A stretch of DNA of 45,625 nucleotides, from NCBI GenBank assembly GCA_023395595.1, contig JAEWYO010000016.1:1-45625 (forward strand), written 5' to 3'. This DNA is from Bacillota bacterium (GTDB lineage Bacteria; Bacillota; Clostridia; Christensenellales; CAG-138). A program made the position numbers and the translations under genes. The notes under the pieces were generated by a model. The model did not search any database. It saw nothing but the letters and a program-made list of their open reading frames with translations, and was not told where the DNA came from. Below, piece by piece: positions 15,714 to 24,077 of this stretch; within the stretch, counting starts at the first letter, position 1, and each line of letters begins with the position of its first letter.

Positions 15714-17273
15714 ATGAACATTTTGATTCAAAACTGCACCATCTATGACGGAACCGGCGCACCACCTTTTGTCGGCAGCGTCGGTTTTGAGCGCGGGAAG
15801 GTGCGCGTGTTTCTTTCTTCTGAAACGCCGCAGGCAGCGCACACGATTCATGCAACCGGACTTGCGCTCGTACCGGGGTTTATCGACGCACATTCACACG
15901 GTGACCTAACCATGACGAGCGCGTTTGCAGCCGCAAGCAAGCTCAGCCAAGGCATCACAACACAAATCGCCGGTCAATGCGGAGTCTCGCTCTTCCCTGC
16001 GGGCGGCGTCGGTGGCGGGCAATTTTCGCGCTTTGTCTCCGGTATTGCGCCCTATCCCGACCTGCCGGATGATGTGTCGCGGCTTGACAGCGCATCCGGA
16101 TTTTCACGTTGGGTGGACGAAATTTCAAACCCGATCACCACGCGCTGCTTTGTCGGGCACGGCACGCTTCGCCTCTGGGCAATGGGATACGCAAATCGCA
16201 AGCCGGATGCAGGCGAATTGCAACGCATGCAGCAAATGCTCCGCCGTTGCATTCGCGAAGGCGCACTCGGGCTCTCCACGGGTCAGGTCTATGCGCCATG
16301 TTGCTATGCGGACAACGAAGAGATCCTCGCGCTTCTTCATGTGGTGCATGAAGAGGGCGGTATTTACGCCAACCACCCGCACAACGAGGGCAACACGGTG
16401 GTGGAAGCGCGCGCGGAGAGCATGCGGCTCGCGCAGGAGGCGGATGTTCCCCTCAGTGTGTCCCATCTCAAAGCGGCGGGTAGGCAAAACTGGGGCAAGC
16501 CGCACACAATGCTCGCCGAGCTTGATCGTGCAGTGGAAAACGGCCTTCGCGCCATGATCGACTGTTATCCCTATACAGCAGGCTGCACGTCGCTGAATGT
16601 CTCCATTCCCCCGCGCTATTTTGCAAACGGTATGCATGGCTTAATCGAGGCGTTGAAAGACCCGCAGGAACGAGACAGTATCCGCGAAGAGATGAGCCGC
16701 ATCAGCGACTATGACAACTATGTTTACAACAGCGGCGGCCTCTCCGGCGTGTATGTCTCCAGCTGCCCGATCGACCACCGCGCGGAGGGCATGTTTGTTT
16801 CCGAGTATGCCGAGAAAGCGGGTATGGAACCGTTTGACGCGTTTTGTGATATACTGATTCGGAACAATGGGCTGGGACTCGGTATCTATTTTCACATGAG
16901 CGAAAGCGACATGGTCGAAATTCTGACCCATCCGCTCTGTGTGCTCGGCACGGACGGACTCATTGGAAAACCCGGCGAGAACCCGCATCCGCGCGCCTTT
17001 GGCAGCACCGCGCACGCCTACGACCTGCTTGTGCGGCAAAAGAAGCTGCTCTCGCCCGAAACGATGATTCACAAGATGAGCGGACAAGCAGCCGCATTTC
17101 TGGGTCTGCCGCAAAAAGGGCGCATCGCGGACGGTATGGATGCGGACGCACTGCTCATCGATTTAACGCAGTTTCGTGATCTGACGACGTATCAAAACGG
17201 AACCGCGTACACACAAGGTATCGTCAAGACATTCATCGGCGGGCGTGAAATCGCGCTGCCGCAAGAACAATAG
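15714..17273 (+). CDS. N-acyl-D-amino-acid deacylase family amidohydrolase
   Basis: A 519-residue amidohydrolase of the D-aminoacylase family, which removes acyl groups from N-acyl-D-amino acids using zinc. It begins with the composite beta-domain strand (NILIQNCTIYDGTG) and has the metal motif GFIDAHSHGDL (about residues 55-65), GQCGVS, GHGTLRLWAMG, STGQVYAP, the His motifs ANHPHNEG and SHLKAAG, and GTDG near the C-terminus. Length is normal. No signal peptide is seen. The true substrate is uncertain, because dihydroorotase-like and D-glutamate deacylase relatives share these motifs. A PfkB kinase gene follows 36 bases later, so the two are probably co-transcribed. The ribosome site is weak (AAGG about 10 bases upstream). 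Confidence 0.82.
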   Translation: MNILIQNCTIYDGTGAPPFVGSVGFERGKVRVFLSSETPQAAHTIHATGLALVPGFIDAHSHGDLTMTSAFAAASKLSQGITTQIAGQCGVSLFPAGGVGGGQFSRFVSGIAPYPDLPDDVSRLDSASGFSRWVDEISNPITTRCFVGHGTLRLWAMGYANRKPDAGELQRMQQMLRRCIREGALGLSTGQVYAPCCYADNEEILALLHVVHEEGGIYANHPHNEGNTVVEARAESMRLAQEADVPLSVSHLKAAGRQNWGKPHTMLAELDRAVENGLRAMIDCYPYTAGCTSLNVSIPPRYFANGMHGLIEALKDPQERDSIREEMSRISDYDNYVYNSGGLSGVYVSSCPIDHRAEGMFVSEYAEKAGMEPFDAFCDILIRNNGLGLGIYFHMSESDMVEILTHPLCVLGTDGLIGKPGENPHPRAFGSTAHAYDLLVRQKKLLSPETMIHKMSGQAAAFLGLPQKGRIADGMDADALLIDLTQFRDLTTYQNGTAYTQGIVKTFIGGREIALPQEQ

Positions 17274-17309
17274 CGGAATCCCCCGCTTGTAACTACGGAG
17301 GAATGATCC

Positions 17310-18167
17310 ATGGAAACGATCTATATCGTCGGTGGCGCTGCTATCGACATCACCGGAAAACCAGACAGCATCTGCCGCGAACGCGACAGCAATTTGGGTC
17401 GCGTCGGCATCCGCGTCGGCGGCGTTGGGCACAACATCGCCAAGCGTCTCTCCGCGCTCGGTTACGAAACAGAGCTGGTCACCGCGATCGGCTCCGGTTT
17501 CCACGCAGGCATGGTGCGCGAGAGTTGCCGCAAGGCAAACGTTTCGCTCGCGCATACATTCATTGGAACCGAGCACACCGGCACCTATATCGGCGTCTTT
17601 GATGAGGATGGTGACATGCTTGTCGGCATCAGCGATATGTCCGTGTTGGATCATCTCACGCCGGACTATCTATCAACCCTTCTGCCGCAGATCAACGCCG
17701 CGCGGATGTGCGTCATCGATGGCAATCTTTCGCCTGAATCGCTGACGTATTTATGCGAAAACGTAACCGCTCCGCTGTTCTATGATCCCGTGAGCTGCTC
17801 AAAAGCCAAGCGTATTGGCGGCAGCATCGGTAAATGCTATGCCATCAAGCCAAACCGTTTTGAAGCGGGCTTCCTCTCCGGAAAGTCTTGCGATACGCTG
17901 CGCGGCATCTACCGCGCCTCGGACTGGTTTTTGGAGCAAGGCGTGAAGCGCGTGTTTATCGATCTTGTCGAAGAAGGTGTATTCTGGGCAGATGCGGAAG
18001 GCTGCGGTGTGGTCCCCGCAATTGCGCATGCAGTAGTAGATACCGCGGGCGCAGGAGACGCAATGGGCGCCGCGATGATCCACGGCTGCGTGCAAGGGCG
18101 CTCTACCGAAGAATGCGCGTGCCTTGGTGCCCAAGCCAGCGCCGAGGTCTCCGAGCAGCCGGCTTAA
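17310..18167 (+). CDS. PfkB-family sugar or nucleoside kinase
   Basis: A 285-residue kinase of the ribokinase/PfkB family, acting in the cytoplasm. The N-terminal strand (YIVGGAAIDITGK) and glycine-rich GGVGHNIAKRL are the first signature. The second, DTAGAGDAMGAAM (about residues 245-257), holds the catalytic Asp and anion hole. Within the family the N-terminal GGVGHNIA pattern is closest to pseudouridine kinases (PsuK), but no psuG glycosidase is adjacent, so the substrate is left open. GGAGG stands before the ATG. It follows the D-aminoacylase-like gene and ends just before a bidirectional terminator. Confidence 0.85.
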   Translation: METIYIVGGAAIDITGKPDSICRERDSNLGRVGIRVGGVGHNIAKRLSALGYETELVTAIGSGFHAGMVRESCRKANVSLAHTFIGTEHTGTYIGVFDEDGDMLVGISDMSVLDHLTPDYLSTLLPQINAARMCVIDGNLSPESLTYLCENVTAPLFYDPVSCSKAKRIGGSIGKCYAIKPNRFEAGFLSGKSCDTLRGIYRASDWFLEQGVKRVFIDLVEEGVFWADAEGCGVVPAIAHAVVDTAGAGDAMGAAMIHGCVQGRSTEECACLGAQASAEVSEQPA

Positions 18168-18197
18168 CAGCCAAATACACACACAACCAAACACAAA

Positions 18198-18227
18198 AGA
18201 AGCAGGAATTTTCTCCTGCTTCTCTTT
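18198..18227. terminator. Bidirectional terminator between PfkB kinase and glgP
   Basis: AGAAGCAGGA (18198-18207) pairs perfectly with TCCTGCTTCT (18214-18223). T-rich tails occur on both strands, and the two flanking genes converge on it. Confidence 0.85.
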
Positions 18228-18242
18228 CGTTTAGATATTTGA

Positions 18243-20612
18243 TTAGAACAGTTTTGAGCTCTCCAGCGGCGGCAGCGGCTTTATATGCCAAATATCGTTG
18301 GCGTATTCGCGAATGGTGCGGTCGGAGCTGAACTTTGCGCTGCTGGCAACGTTCATCAGGCACTTTCTTCCAAACGCGATCCGGTCGCGGTATTCGCAGT
18401 TGACATCCTCGCGCCTCTGGCAAAACGCCAGCAGCTCTTGCAGAACAAAGTATTGATCCGGCTTCGACCAGTCGTTACCAAAGAGCAGCGAGCGGTGCAG
18501 ATCGGCAAATGCGCCGCTGTTGTCGTCGCTGAGCGTGCCGTCGATGAGCGAATCCACCACGCGGCGCACGCGCGGTTCATAGTCATAGATCGCCTTCGGG
18601 TTGTAGTGCGGCTTGAGTTCGTTGAGCTCCTTCACACTCGCACCGAAGATATAGTTGTTCTCCAATCCAGCCTGCTCGACAATCTCAACATTTGCGCCGT
18701 CAAATGTGCCGAGTGTGACCGCTCCGTTGAGCATGAGCTTCATGTTGCCTGTGCCGCTGGCTTCGGTGCCCGCGGGCGAAATCTGTTCGGAAACATCCGC
18801 CGCGGGAATGATGTGCTCGGCATACGAGCAGTTATAGTTCTGCACGAACACCACGCGCATCTTGTCCGCCATCTCGGGATCGGAATTGATCATCTTGCCG
18901 AGTTCATTGATGTACTTGATAACCGCCTTTGCGCGGATATACCCAGGCGCAGCTTTCGCGCCAAAGATATAGGCCGTCGGCGTAAAGTTCTTGATCCGCC
19001 CGTCTTTGATACCGAAATACGTATCCAGAATGCCAAACGCGTTGAGCAGCTGGCGCTTGTACTCATGCATGCGCTTCACCTGCACGTCAAAGATGAAATC
19101 CGGCGGCAGGTAGACGCCTTCGCGCTCCTGAATCAGGCGGCTGAGCTGCTCTTTCTTGAGTCGCTTGACCTCGTTGAACTGCTCCACGTCCTGATCGGAA
19201 AGATGTTCTTTGAGTTTGCCAATCTGCTCCAGATCGGATAGGTACCCCTGCCCGATGCGGGAATCCAGATAGTCACACAGCTCCGGGTTACAGAGCCCGA
19301 GCCAGCGGCGCTGGGTAATGCCATTGGTCTTGTTCTGAAACTTCTCCGGAAACGCGGCGTACCACTCTTTGAGCACGTCGTTTTTGAGGATTTCGGTGTG
19401 CAGCGCAGCAACGCCGTTGACATAGCGCGAGCAATACACCGCAAGGTTTGCCATGTGAATGAGCTTTCCCTGAATGATCGACATCCGTGAACAATCAAAC
19501 TTGCGTGCCATCAGCTCACCGCAGAGTTTCGCGTTGATCTGATAGACGATGTCAAACACCTCCGGCAGCACGGACTTGAAGAGATTTACGTCCCATTTTT
19601 CGAGTGCCTCTGCCATGACGGTGTGGTTGGTGTAGGAAAACGTCTTCGCCGCGATATCAAACGCGCGATCAAACGGAATCCCCTCTTTCATGAGCAGGCG
19701 GATGAGTTCCGGAATGCTCACGGTCGGGTGCGTGTCGTTGAGCTGAATCGCCACATGGTCGGCAAAGCTGTCGATCGGGCGGTTCTCGCGCTTGAAGCGG
19801 AAGAGAATATCCTGCAAGCTCGCGCTGGATAGGAAATACTGCTGCTTGAGACGCAGTTTCTTACCCGCTTCGGTCGAGTCGTTTGGGTACAGCACGCGGG
19901 TGATGTCCTCCACCGCGTTCTTCTCCAGCACTGCAAGAGAATATTCTTGATCGTTGAAGAGCTTGAAGTCAAACTCCGAAACAGCCTCGCTCTGCCAGAG
20001 GCGGAGCGTGCCGATGTTGTTGGTATTGTAGCCTAGAATCGGCATGTCATATGCCACGGCGCGTACAGTCATATCCGCAAAGCGCACCAGCATCTCGTGC
20101 GTATCGCGTCTGCGACTCCACGGATCGCCAAAGCGCTGCCAGTCGTCCGCGCTCTCCACCTGAAAACCGTCGCTAAAGGATTGTTTGAACAGGCCGTATT
20201 TATAGCGGATACCGTAGCCATCCAGCGGAAGGTTCTCGGATGCGGCGGAGTCGAGGAAACACGCCGCAAGACGACCGAGGCCGCCGTTGCCAAGCGCCGC
20301 ATCTTCAATATCCTCAAAAATCGCAATATCCAGTCCGCGGGACTCAAACTCGCGCTTGACTTCACCAAGGATGCCCAGCACGAACAGGTTGTTGTATACG
20401 GTTCTGCCGACGAGGTATTCCGCGCTGAAATAGTACGCTTCGCGCGTGCGCTCATGCGCATGGCGGCTCTCGTACCAGTTTTCTGCAATTGCGGCCATTA
20501 CCACGCCGGATAATGCATCATGCAGTTGCGCGGTCGTTGCGTCCAGAAACGACACCTGATGATTCTGCTTGAGCGCAAGCTCTATGCTCTCCATGATGTG
20601 ATCAATTTTCAC
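18243..20612 (-). CDS. glgP: Glycogen/starch/alpha-glucan phosphorylase
   Basis: Phosphorylase releases glucose-1-phosphate from the ends of glycogen with PLP as cofactor. The 789 residues are close to the family length. Recognisable parts are EDAALGNGGLGRLAACFLDS (about residues 84-103), the RLKQQYFL and LNDTHPT motifs, VKRMHEYKRQLLN, and the PLP site SGTGNMKLMLNG with Lys625. It starts with GTG, with GAGG 9 bases upstream. It has its own promoter. No other glycogen genes (glgA, glgB, glgC) are in the window. It looks fully intact. Confidence 0.96.
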   Translation of the reverse strand: MKIDHIMESIELALKQNHQVSFLDATTAQLHDALSGVVMAAIAENWYESRHAHERTREAYYFSAEYLVGRTVYNNLFVLGILGEVKREFESRGLDIAIFEDIEDAALGNGGLGRLAACFLDSAASENLPLDGYGIRYKYGLFKQSFSDGFQVESADDWQRFGDPWSRRRDTHEMLVRFADMTVRAVAYDMPILGYNTNNIGTLRLWQSEAVSEFDFKLFNDQEYSLAVLEKNAVEDITRVLYPNDSTEAGKKLRLKQQYFLSSASLQDILFRFKRENRPIDSFADHVAIQLNDTHPTVSIPELIRLLMKEGIPFDRAFDIAAKTFSYTNHTVMAEALEKWDVNLFKSVLPEVFDIVYQINAKLCGELMARKFDCSRMSIIQGKLIHMANLAVYCSRYVNGVAALHTEILKNDVLKEWYAAFPEKFQNKTNGITQRRWLGLCNPELCDYLDSRIGQGYLSDLEQIGKLKEHLSDQDVEQFNEVKRLKKEQLSRLIQEREGVYLPPDFIFDVQVKRMHEYKRQLLNAFGILDTYFGIKDGRIKNFTPTAYIFGAKAAPGYIRAKAVIKYINELGKMINSDPEMADKMRVVFVQNYNCSYAEHIIPAADVSEQISPAGTEASGTGNMKLMLNGAVTLGTFDGANVEIVEQAGLENNYIFGASVKELNELKPHYNPKAIYDYEPRVRRVVDSLIDGTLSDDNSGAFADLHRSLLFGNDWSKPDQYFVLQELLAFCQRREDVNCEYRDRIAFGRKCLMNVASSAKFSSDRTIREYANDIWHIKPLPPLESSKLF

Positions 20613-20645
20613 TCAATAAAACCTCACTTTTTTGCATCGCGTCCT

Positions 20646-20674
20646 AGTATAGCACACTTTATATCGTATGAAAA
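20646..20674 (-). promoter_or_regulatory. Promoter of glgP
   Basis: Minus-strand TTTTCA (20669-20674), 17-base spacer, TATACT (20646-20651) with an upstream TGC that makes an extended -10. Confidence 0.65.
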
Positions 20675-20897
20675 GACGCACGGCGTCCCGTCAATCGATC
20701 AAAAAACGCCTATTTACGGGCTTTTTTCCGGAAAATTACCGGAAACCATGGGTCTATGCCTCAATATACCCCGTTTTCGCCGAGTTTCGCGCAATATTCG
20801 GCATTACTACACGATCCACTCTGGTATTATATCTTAAATAATTGTACTATAGTACATATTTATTTCGCATAACAGCTATTTTTTTACTGTTTTCCGC
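20675..20897. other. Intergenic stretch with an isolated palindrome
   Basis: No gene is seen here. The notable item is a perfect 14-base palindrome, TGTACTATAGTACA, at 20843-20856. A TTCCGG/CCGGAA inverted repeat lies near 20727-20745. The rest is AT-rich without ribosome sites or coding character. Confidence 0.5.
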
Positions 20898-20927
20898 GCA
20901 AAAAAGCGCGGGATTGCTCCGCGCTTT
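20898..20927 (-). terminator. Terminator of the M3 peptidase gene
   Basis: AAAGCGCGG (20903-20911) pairs with CCGCGCTTT (20919-20927). Read on the minus strand the stem is followed by TTTTTT. Confidence 0.85.
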
Positions 20928-20954
20928 GTTGATACTACAGTGCAGTATATTGCT

Positions 20955-22715
20955 TCAGTTGGTATATTCTTTCAGAATATCCGCAATCTCTGCAATGGTC
21001 GATTTCTCAAACACAGAAGCCAATCCGTTGCGCTGGAGCACATCGCCCAGCGTCTCATACGATTTTCGGGTGATGATATTGAAATACGCATTCTTTGCGG
21101 ATTCCATGTCGCTCTGCGCGAGGTCAAAGAGTTCCAGCGCAGGCACCATGCTCACGGCGTAGCTGATATAGTACATCGGTGTTTGGAATGTATGCGAGAT
21201 CAGCACCCACTCCGTGCCCTGATAGCCGTAGACCTGCTGAAGCCCGTATTCTTGCGCAAGAGAAGCATAGCGGTCGTTCATCTGCGCCAGTGTCATGTTC
21301 GGATTCTCATATACATCCTGCTGGAACTCGTCCTCCATGCAGCCAGAGAGGGTCGCATACATGGCGTCGATGAGCGCAGCCGTGCGAGCCTGATCCGCAA
21401 GATCGCCATAGAACGCCTCGAAATCGCCAAAGAGCAGCAGCACAAGCGCCTGCGCATCCACTTCCGCGAGGTCGAGGCTGTCTCCCGCGGTATAGCCCAC
21501 AACCGCATTGTGATAGTAATTGGTGAAGTGCCCAAGCTCGTGCAAAATAGTCGCCACATCGTCCGCCGAACCGGTCCAGTGCGCGAAGATAAACGGCGCA
21601 CGATAGTCCGCCACATAGGTGGTGAAGTTGGTATCCATCTTGGTGCTACTATCCGTTACATCGTAGAGGCGGTTTTGCAGCATGTAGGTGACGGGTTCAC
21701 CCAATAGCGGAGAGAACGCGTTTGCCGAGGAAGAAAGAGCACTGAAAAACGCATCTTCAGGGAAGTCCGCAGCGCTGAGGTCGGATGTGTCATTTTTCTC
21801 GCTCGCCTTGATGAACACAGGCGCGATATATTGCTTCACCGCGGCGTGCAACGCGCGCGCGTCTTTGGGTGAATAGTCGCGACCGTAGGTGTCATAACAA
21901 TAGGTTGCATAGTCCGTATATCCGAGGCGCTTGGCAATCTCCGCTCGAAGCGAAACCTGCTCCATGAAAATCGGCCCCACCTCGGCATTGAGCGCCGCAC
22001 AATATGCGTCATAGAGGCGGTAATACTCCTCACTGCTGAGTGAAACATCGTTTGCGATGTCCGCATAGGACCAGCGTGTGCCATTGTCCAGCAGCGTGAA
22101 TGTCGCGTTGATGTTGTCATACTTCAGTGTGAGTTCCTCTTCTTTGTCCAGCAAATCCTGAATCGTAGATTCATCATAGGACTGATCGTCTATGATGGCA
22201 TTCACATATCCTTCGCCAAAAGAATCCCGCGCAAGCTGCTTTGCCTGATCTGAGGACTCAAACAGCGCGGCGGAAACGCCCTGCATCTGCCCGTCAAGTT
22301 CGGAGAGTGCAGATTGCAGATAGGAGTATTCGTCTCGATAGGTGGTATTCGTCACGTCAAATGCATAGAGCAGGTATGCCAGCGAAAGCATGGAGTCTGC
22401 GTGGCTATATTGCTCCTGAATGGTCTGATAATCGGCAATCAAACCTTCTGCGTCCTTACTTTTGTCAATGCCGGTTTGCAGGTCGTCCATCGCGGCGCGC
22501 ATGCCGTCGATATCCGGGCGCGCATACTTCATGTCCGATAACGTTACATTTTCGTGCGTAATGTCCGGTAAAACCGGTGCGCTCTGCGTCACATTCGAAA
22601 CAGATCCACCCGCAGACGACGTAATGGATCCATCCCCAACCGCGCAGGCGGAGAGCAAAAACACCGCCGCAAGAGCAGCAAAAAGCAATATTTGTTTTGT
22701 TACACGTTTCTTCAT
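20955..22715 (-). CDS. M3-family oligoendopeptidase-like lipoprotein
   Basis: A zinc metallopeptidase of the M3 (PepF/thimet) family. The catalytic motif HELGH is at about residues 392-396 and a downstream Glu (LAEVDAQ) can serve as the third zinc ligand. The N-terminus is a lipoprotein signal: MKKRVTK, a hydrophobic core and the lipobox LLSAC with Cys24, followed by a Gly/Ser linker. It should therefore be anchored outside the membrane, unlike the cytoplasmic PepF enzymes. Length is 586 residues. A GTG 60 bases upstream is in frame, but the signal peptide begins at the ATG at 22715. No ribosome site is seen; a TATAAT lies 6 bases before the ATG. Confidence 0.88.
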   Translation of the reverse strand: MKKRVTKQILLFAALAAVFLLSACAVGDGSITSSAGGSVSNVTQSAPVLPDITHENVTLSDMKYARPDIDGMRAAMDDLQTGIDKSKDAEGLIADYQTIQEQYSHADSMLSLAYLLYAFDVTNTTYRDEYSYLQSALSELDGQMQGVSAALFESSDQAKQLARDSFGEGYVNAIIDDQSYDESTIQDLLDKEEELTLKYDNINATFTLLDNGTRWSYADIANDVSLSSEEYYRLYDAYCAALNAEVGPIFMEQVSLRAEIAKRLGYTDYATYCYDTYGRDYSPKDARALHAAVKQYIAPVFIKASEKNDTSDLSAADFPEDAFFSALSSSANAFSPLLGEPVTYMLQNRLYDVTDSSTKMDTNFTTYVADYRAPFIFAHWTGSADDVATILHELGHFTNYYHNAVVGYTAGDSLDLAEVDAQALVLLLFGDFEAFYGDLADQARTAALIDAMYATLSGCMEDEFQQDVYENPNMTLAQMNDRYASLAQEYGLQQVYGYQGTEWVLISHTFQTPMYYISYAVSMVPALELFDLAQSDMESAKNAYFNIITRKSYETLGDVLQRNGLASVFEKSTIAEIADILKEYTN

Positions 22716-22721
22716 AACTTC

Positions 22722-22727
22722 ATTATA
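22722..22727 (-). promoter_or_regulatory. -10 element immediately before the M3 peptidase ATG
   Basis: Perfect TATAAT on the minus strand with 6 bases between it and the ATG at 22715. No convincing -35 is found at 16-18 bases, so the call is tentative. Confidence 0.4.
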
Positions 22728-22916
22728 GTACGCAAGCCTGCAAATTCCCAGCACTATTTTTCTCGGTTTACTCACGCTGTTTCTTTGCGTTTTCTACTGC
22801 TTTGCGCATGTATTTGCGGAGAAATCCAGCAATAAAATCAACCATTCTTTTGCCAAAGCTATGCAAAATAATACAGCACGTTGTGCCGCCATCCCGCGTA
22901 ATCCCGGTGTCCTGAC

Positions 22917-22945
22917 TTGAATTCATGCGAAAATCATGGTATAAA
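22917..22945 (+). promoter_or_regulatory. Promoter of ddl-murF
   Basis: TTGAAT (22917-22922), 17-base spacer, TATAAA (22940-22945), with TGG before it as an extended -10. It is about 75 bases before ddl. The 150 bases between this and the M3 gene hold nothing else I can support. Confidence 0.65.
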
Positions 22946-23021
22946 CATAAGAACGGTTTTGCCAAAAACGGCGAAATAACCGTCTGGTGCACCGATATTC
23001 ACATCGGAAAGGATACCGATT

Positions 23022-24077
23022 ATGAACATTGTCGTACTCGCGGGTGGCCTCTCGCCGGAACGCGACGTCTCTCTTTCCACCGGAACCATGGTGACAAACG
23101 CCCTGCGCAAAAAAGGGCACAACGCTATTTTAGTCGATCTGTTTTTTGGCGTGGAAACATTGCCAACCCCGATTGAAGCAGCGTTTGCCGTCAGCGGCAT
23201 GCTGCCGCCTTTCTCCGTGCCGGAGACGGAGCCAAACCTCGCCGAAGTGCGCCGCTCGCGCAAGAGTGGCTTTTCCGAGCAGATCGGAAACGGTGTTCTG
23301 GAGCTTTGCCGTGCGGCTGACCTTGCGTTTCTCGCGCTGCATGGCGGCGTTGGCGAAAACGGCAGCTTGCAATCGTTCTTTGACCTGAGCGGCATCAAGC
23401 ACACCGGCAGCCCCTCGATTGGCTGTGCGCTGGCGATGGACAAAGCCGTCAGCAAATCGTTGCTGCGCAGCGAAGGCGTGCTTACCGCGAATTGGGCGGT
23501 TGCACGCAAAGGCGTCGCGTTCGACGCCGCGCATTTCCCCGTTCCCTGTGTGGTCAAGCCCAACAGCGGTGGCTCCAGCATCGGTGTGGTCATCGTGAAG
23601 GAGCGCGAGGCGCTTGCTCCTGCCATTGAAGCCGTGTTTGCGCTGGAAGACGAGCTGATCGTAGAAGAGTTCGTCAGCGGGATGGAGCTTTCCGCCGGCA
23701 TTCTCGGCAACTGCGAAGACTGCGTGGCGTTGCCGCTGATCGAGATCGTTCCCAAACACGGGTTTTATGATTATCAGCACAAGTATCAGTCCGGCTGGAC
23801 GGATGAGATCGTGCCCGCGCGCATCTCGCCGGAACTCACCGAAAAGGTTCAGTCTCTAGCAAAAAAAGCGTTCCGCGCGCTCAAACTCGGCGTCTATTCT
23901 CGCATCGACTTTTTGCTCACCGCAGATGGTGACGCGTATTGTCTGGAGGCAAACACACTGCCCGGCATGACGCCGACAAGCCTTCTCCCGCAGGAAGCGG
24001 CACATTTTGGGTTGGACTATCCCGCTCTCTGTGAGGAAATTGTCAACCTCTCTCTCAAACGGTACCAGCAGGTATGA
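23022..24077 (+). CDS. ddl: D-alanine--D-alanine ligase
   Basis: An ATP-grasp enzyme of 351 residues that joins two D-alanines for the peptidoglycan stem peptide. It opens with LAGGLSPERDVSLSTG, the family's N-terminal motif. LALHGGVGENGSLQ (about residues 106-119), the ATP-binding loop PNSGGSSIGV and the C-terminal EANTLPGMTPTSL, with the Mg-binding Glu and Asn, are all present. AAGGAT lies before the ATG. murF overlaps its end by 4 bases, so ligase and the enzyme that uses its product are made together. Confidence 0.96.
   Translation: MNIVVLAGGLSPERDVSLSTGTMVTNALRKKGHNAILVDLFFGVETLPTPIEAAFAVSGMLPPFSVPETEPNLAEVRRSRKSGFSEQIGNGVLELCRAADLAFLALHGGVGENGSLQSFFDLSGIKHTGSPSIGCALAMDKAVSKSLLRSEGVLTANWAVARKGVAFDAAHFPVPCVVKPNSGGSSIGVVIVKEREALAPAIEAVFALEDELIVEEFVSGMELSAGILGNCEDCVALPLIEIVPKHGFYDYQHKYQSGWTDEIVPARISPELTEKVQSLAKKAFRALKLGVYSRIDFLLTADGDAYCLEANTLPGMTPTSLLPQEAAHFGLDYPALCEEIVNLSLKRYQQV

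Noticed and set aside
20700..20750. Short hairpin GCC/GGC followed by six T, considered as a terminator
   Set aside because: Only three base pairs, no gene ends there on the plus strand, and it lies upstream of the glgP promoter.
20842..21162. Plus-strand frame starting in the palindrome after glgP
   Set aside because: It runs through the M3 terminator and antisense to the peptidase gene, with no ribosome site.
22768..22992. Short minus-strand frame of 74 codons between the M3 peptidase and ddl, ending in a basic helix
   Set aside because: No ribosome site at any of its ATG codons, it crosses the ddl promoter, and no family resemblance is seen. Left as non-coding, though a 25-residue C-terminal piece cannot be excluded.
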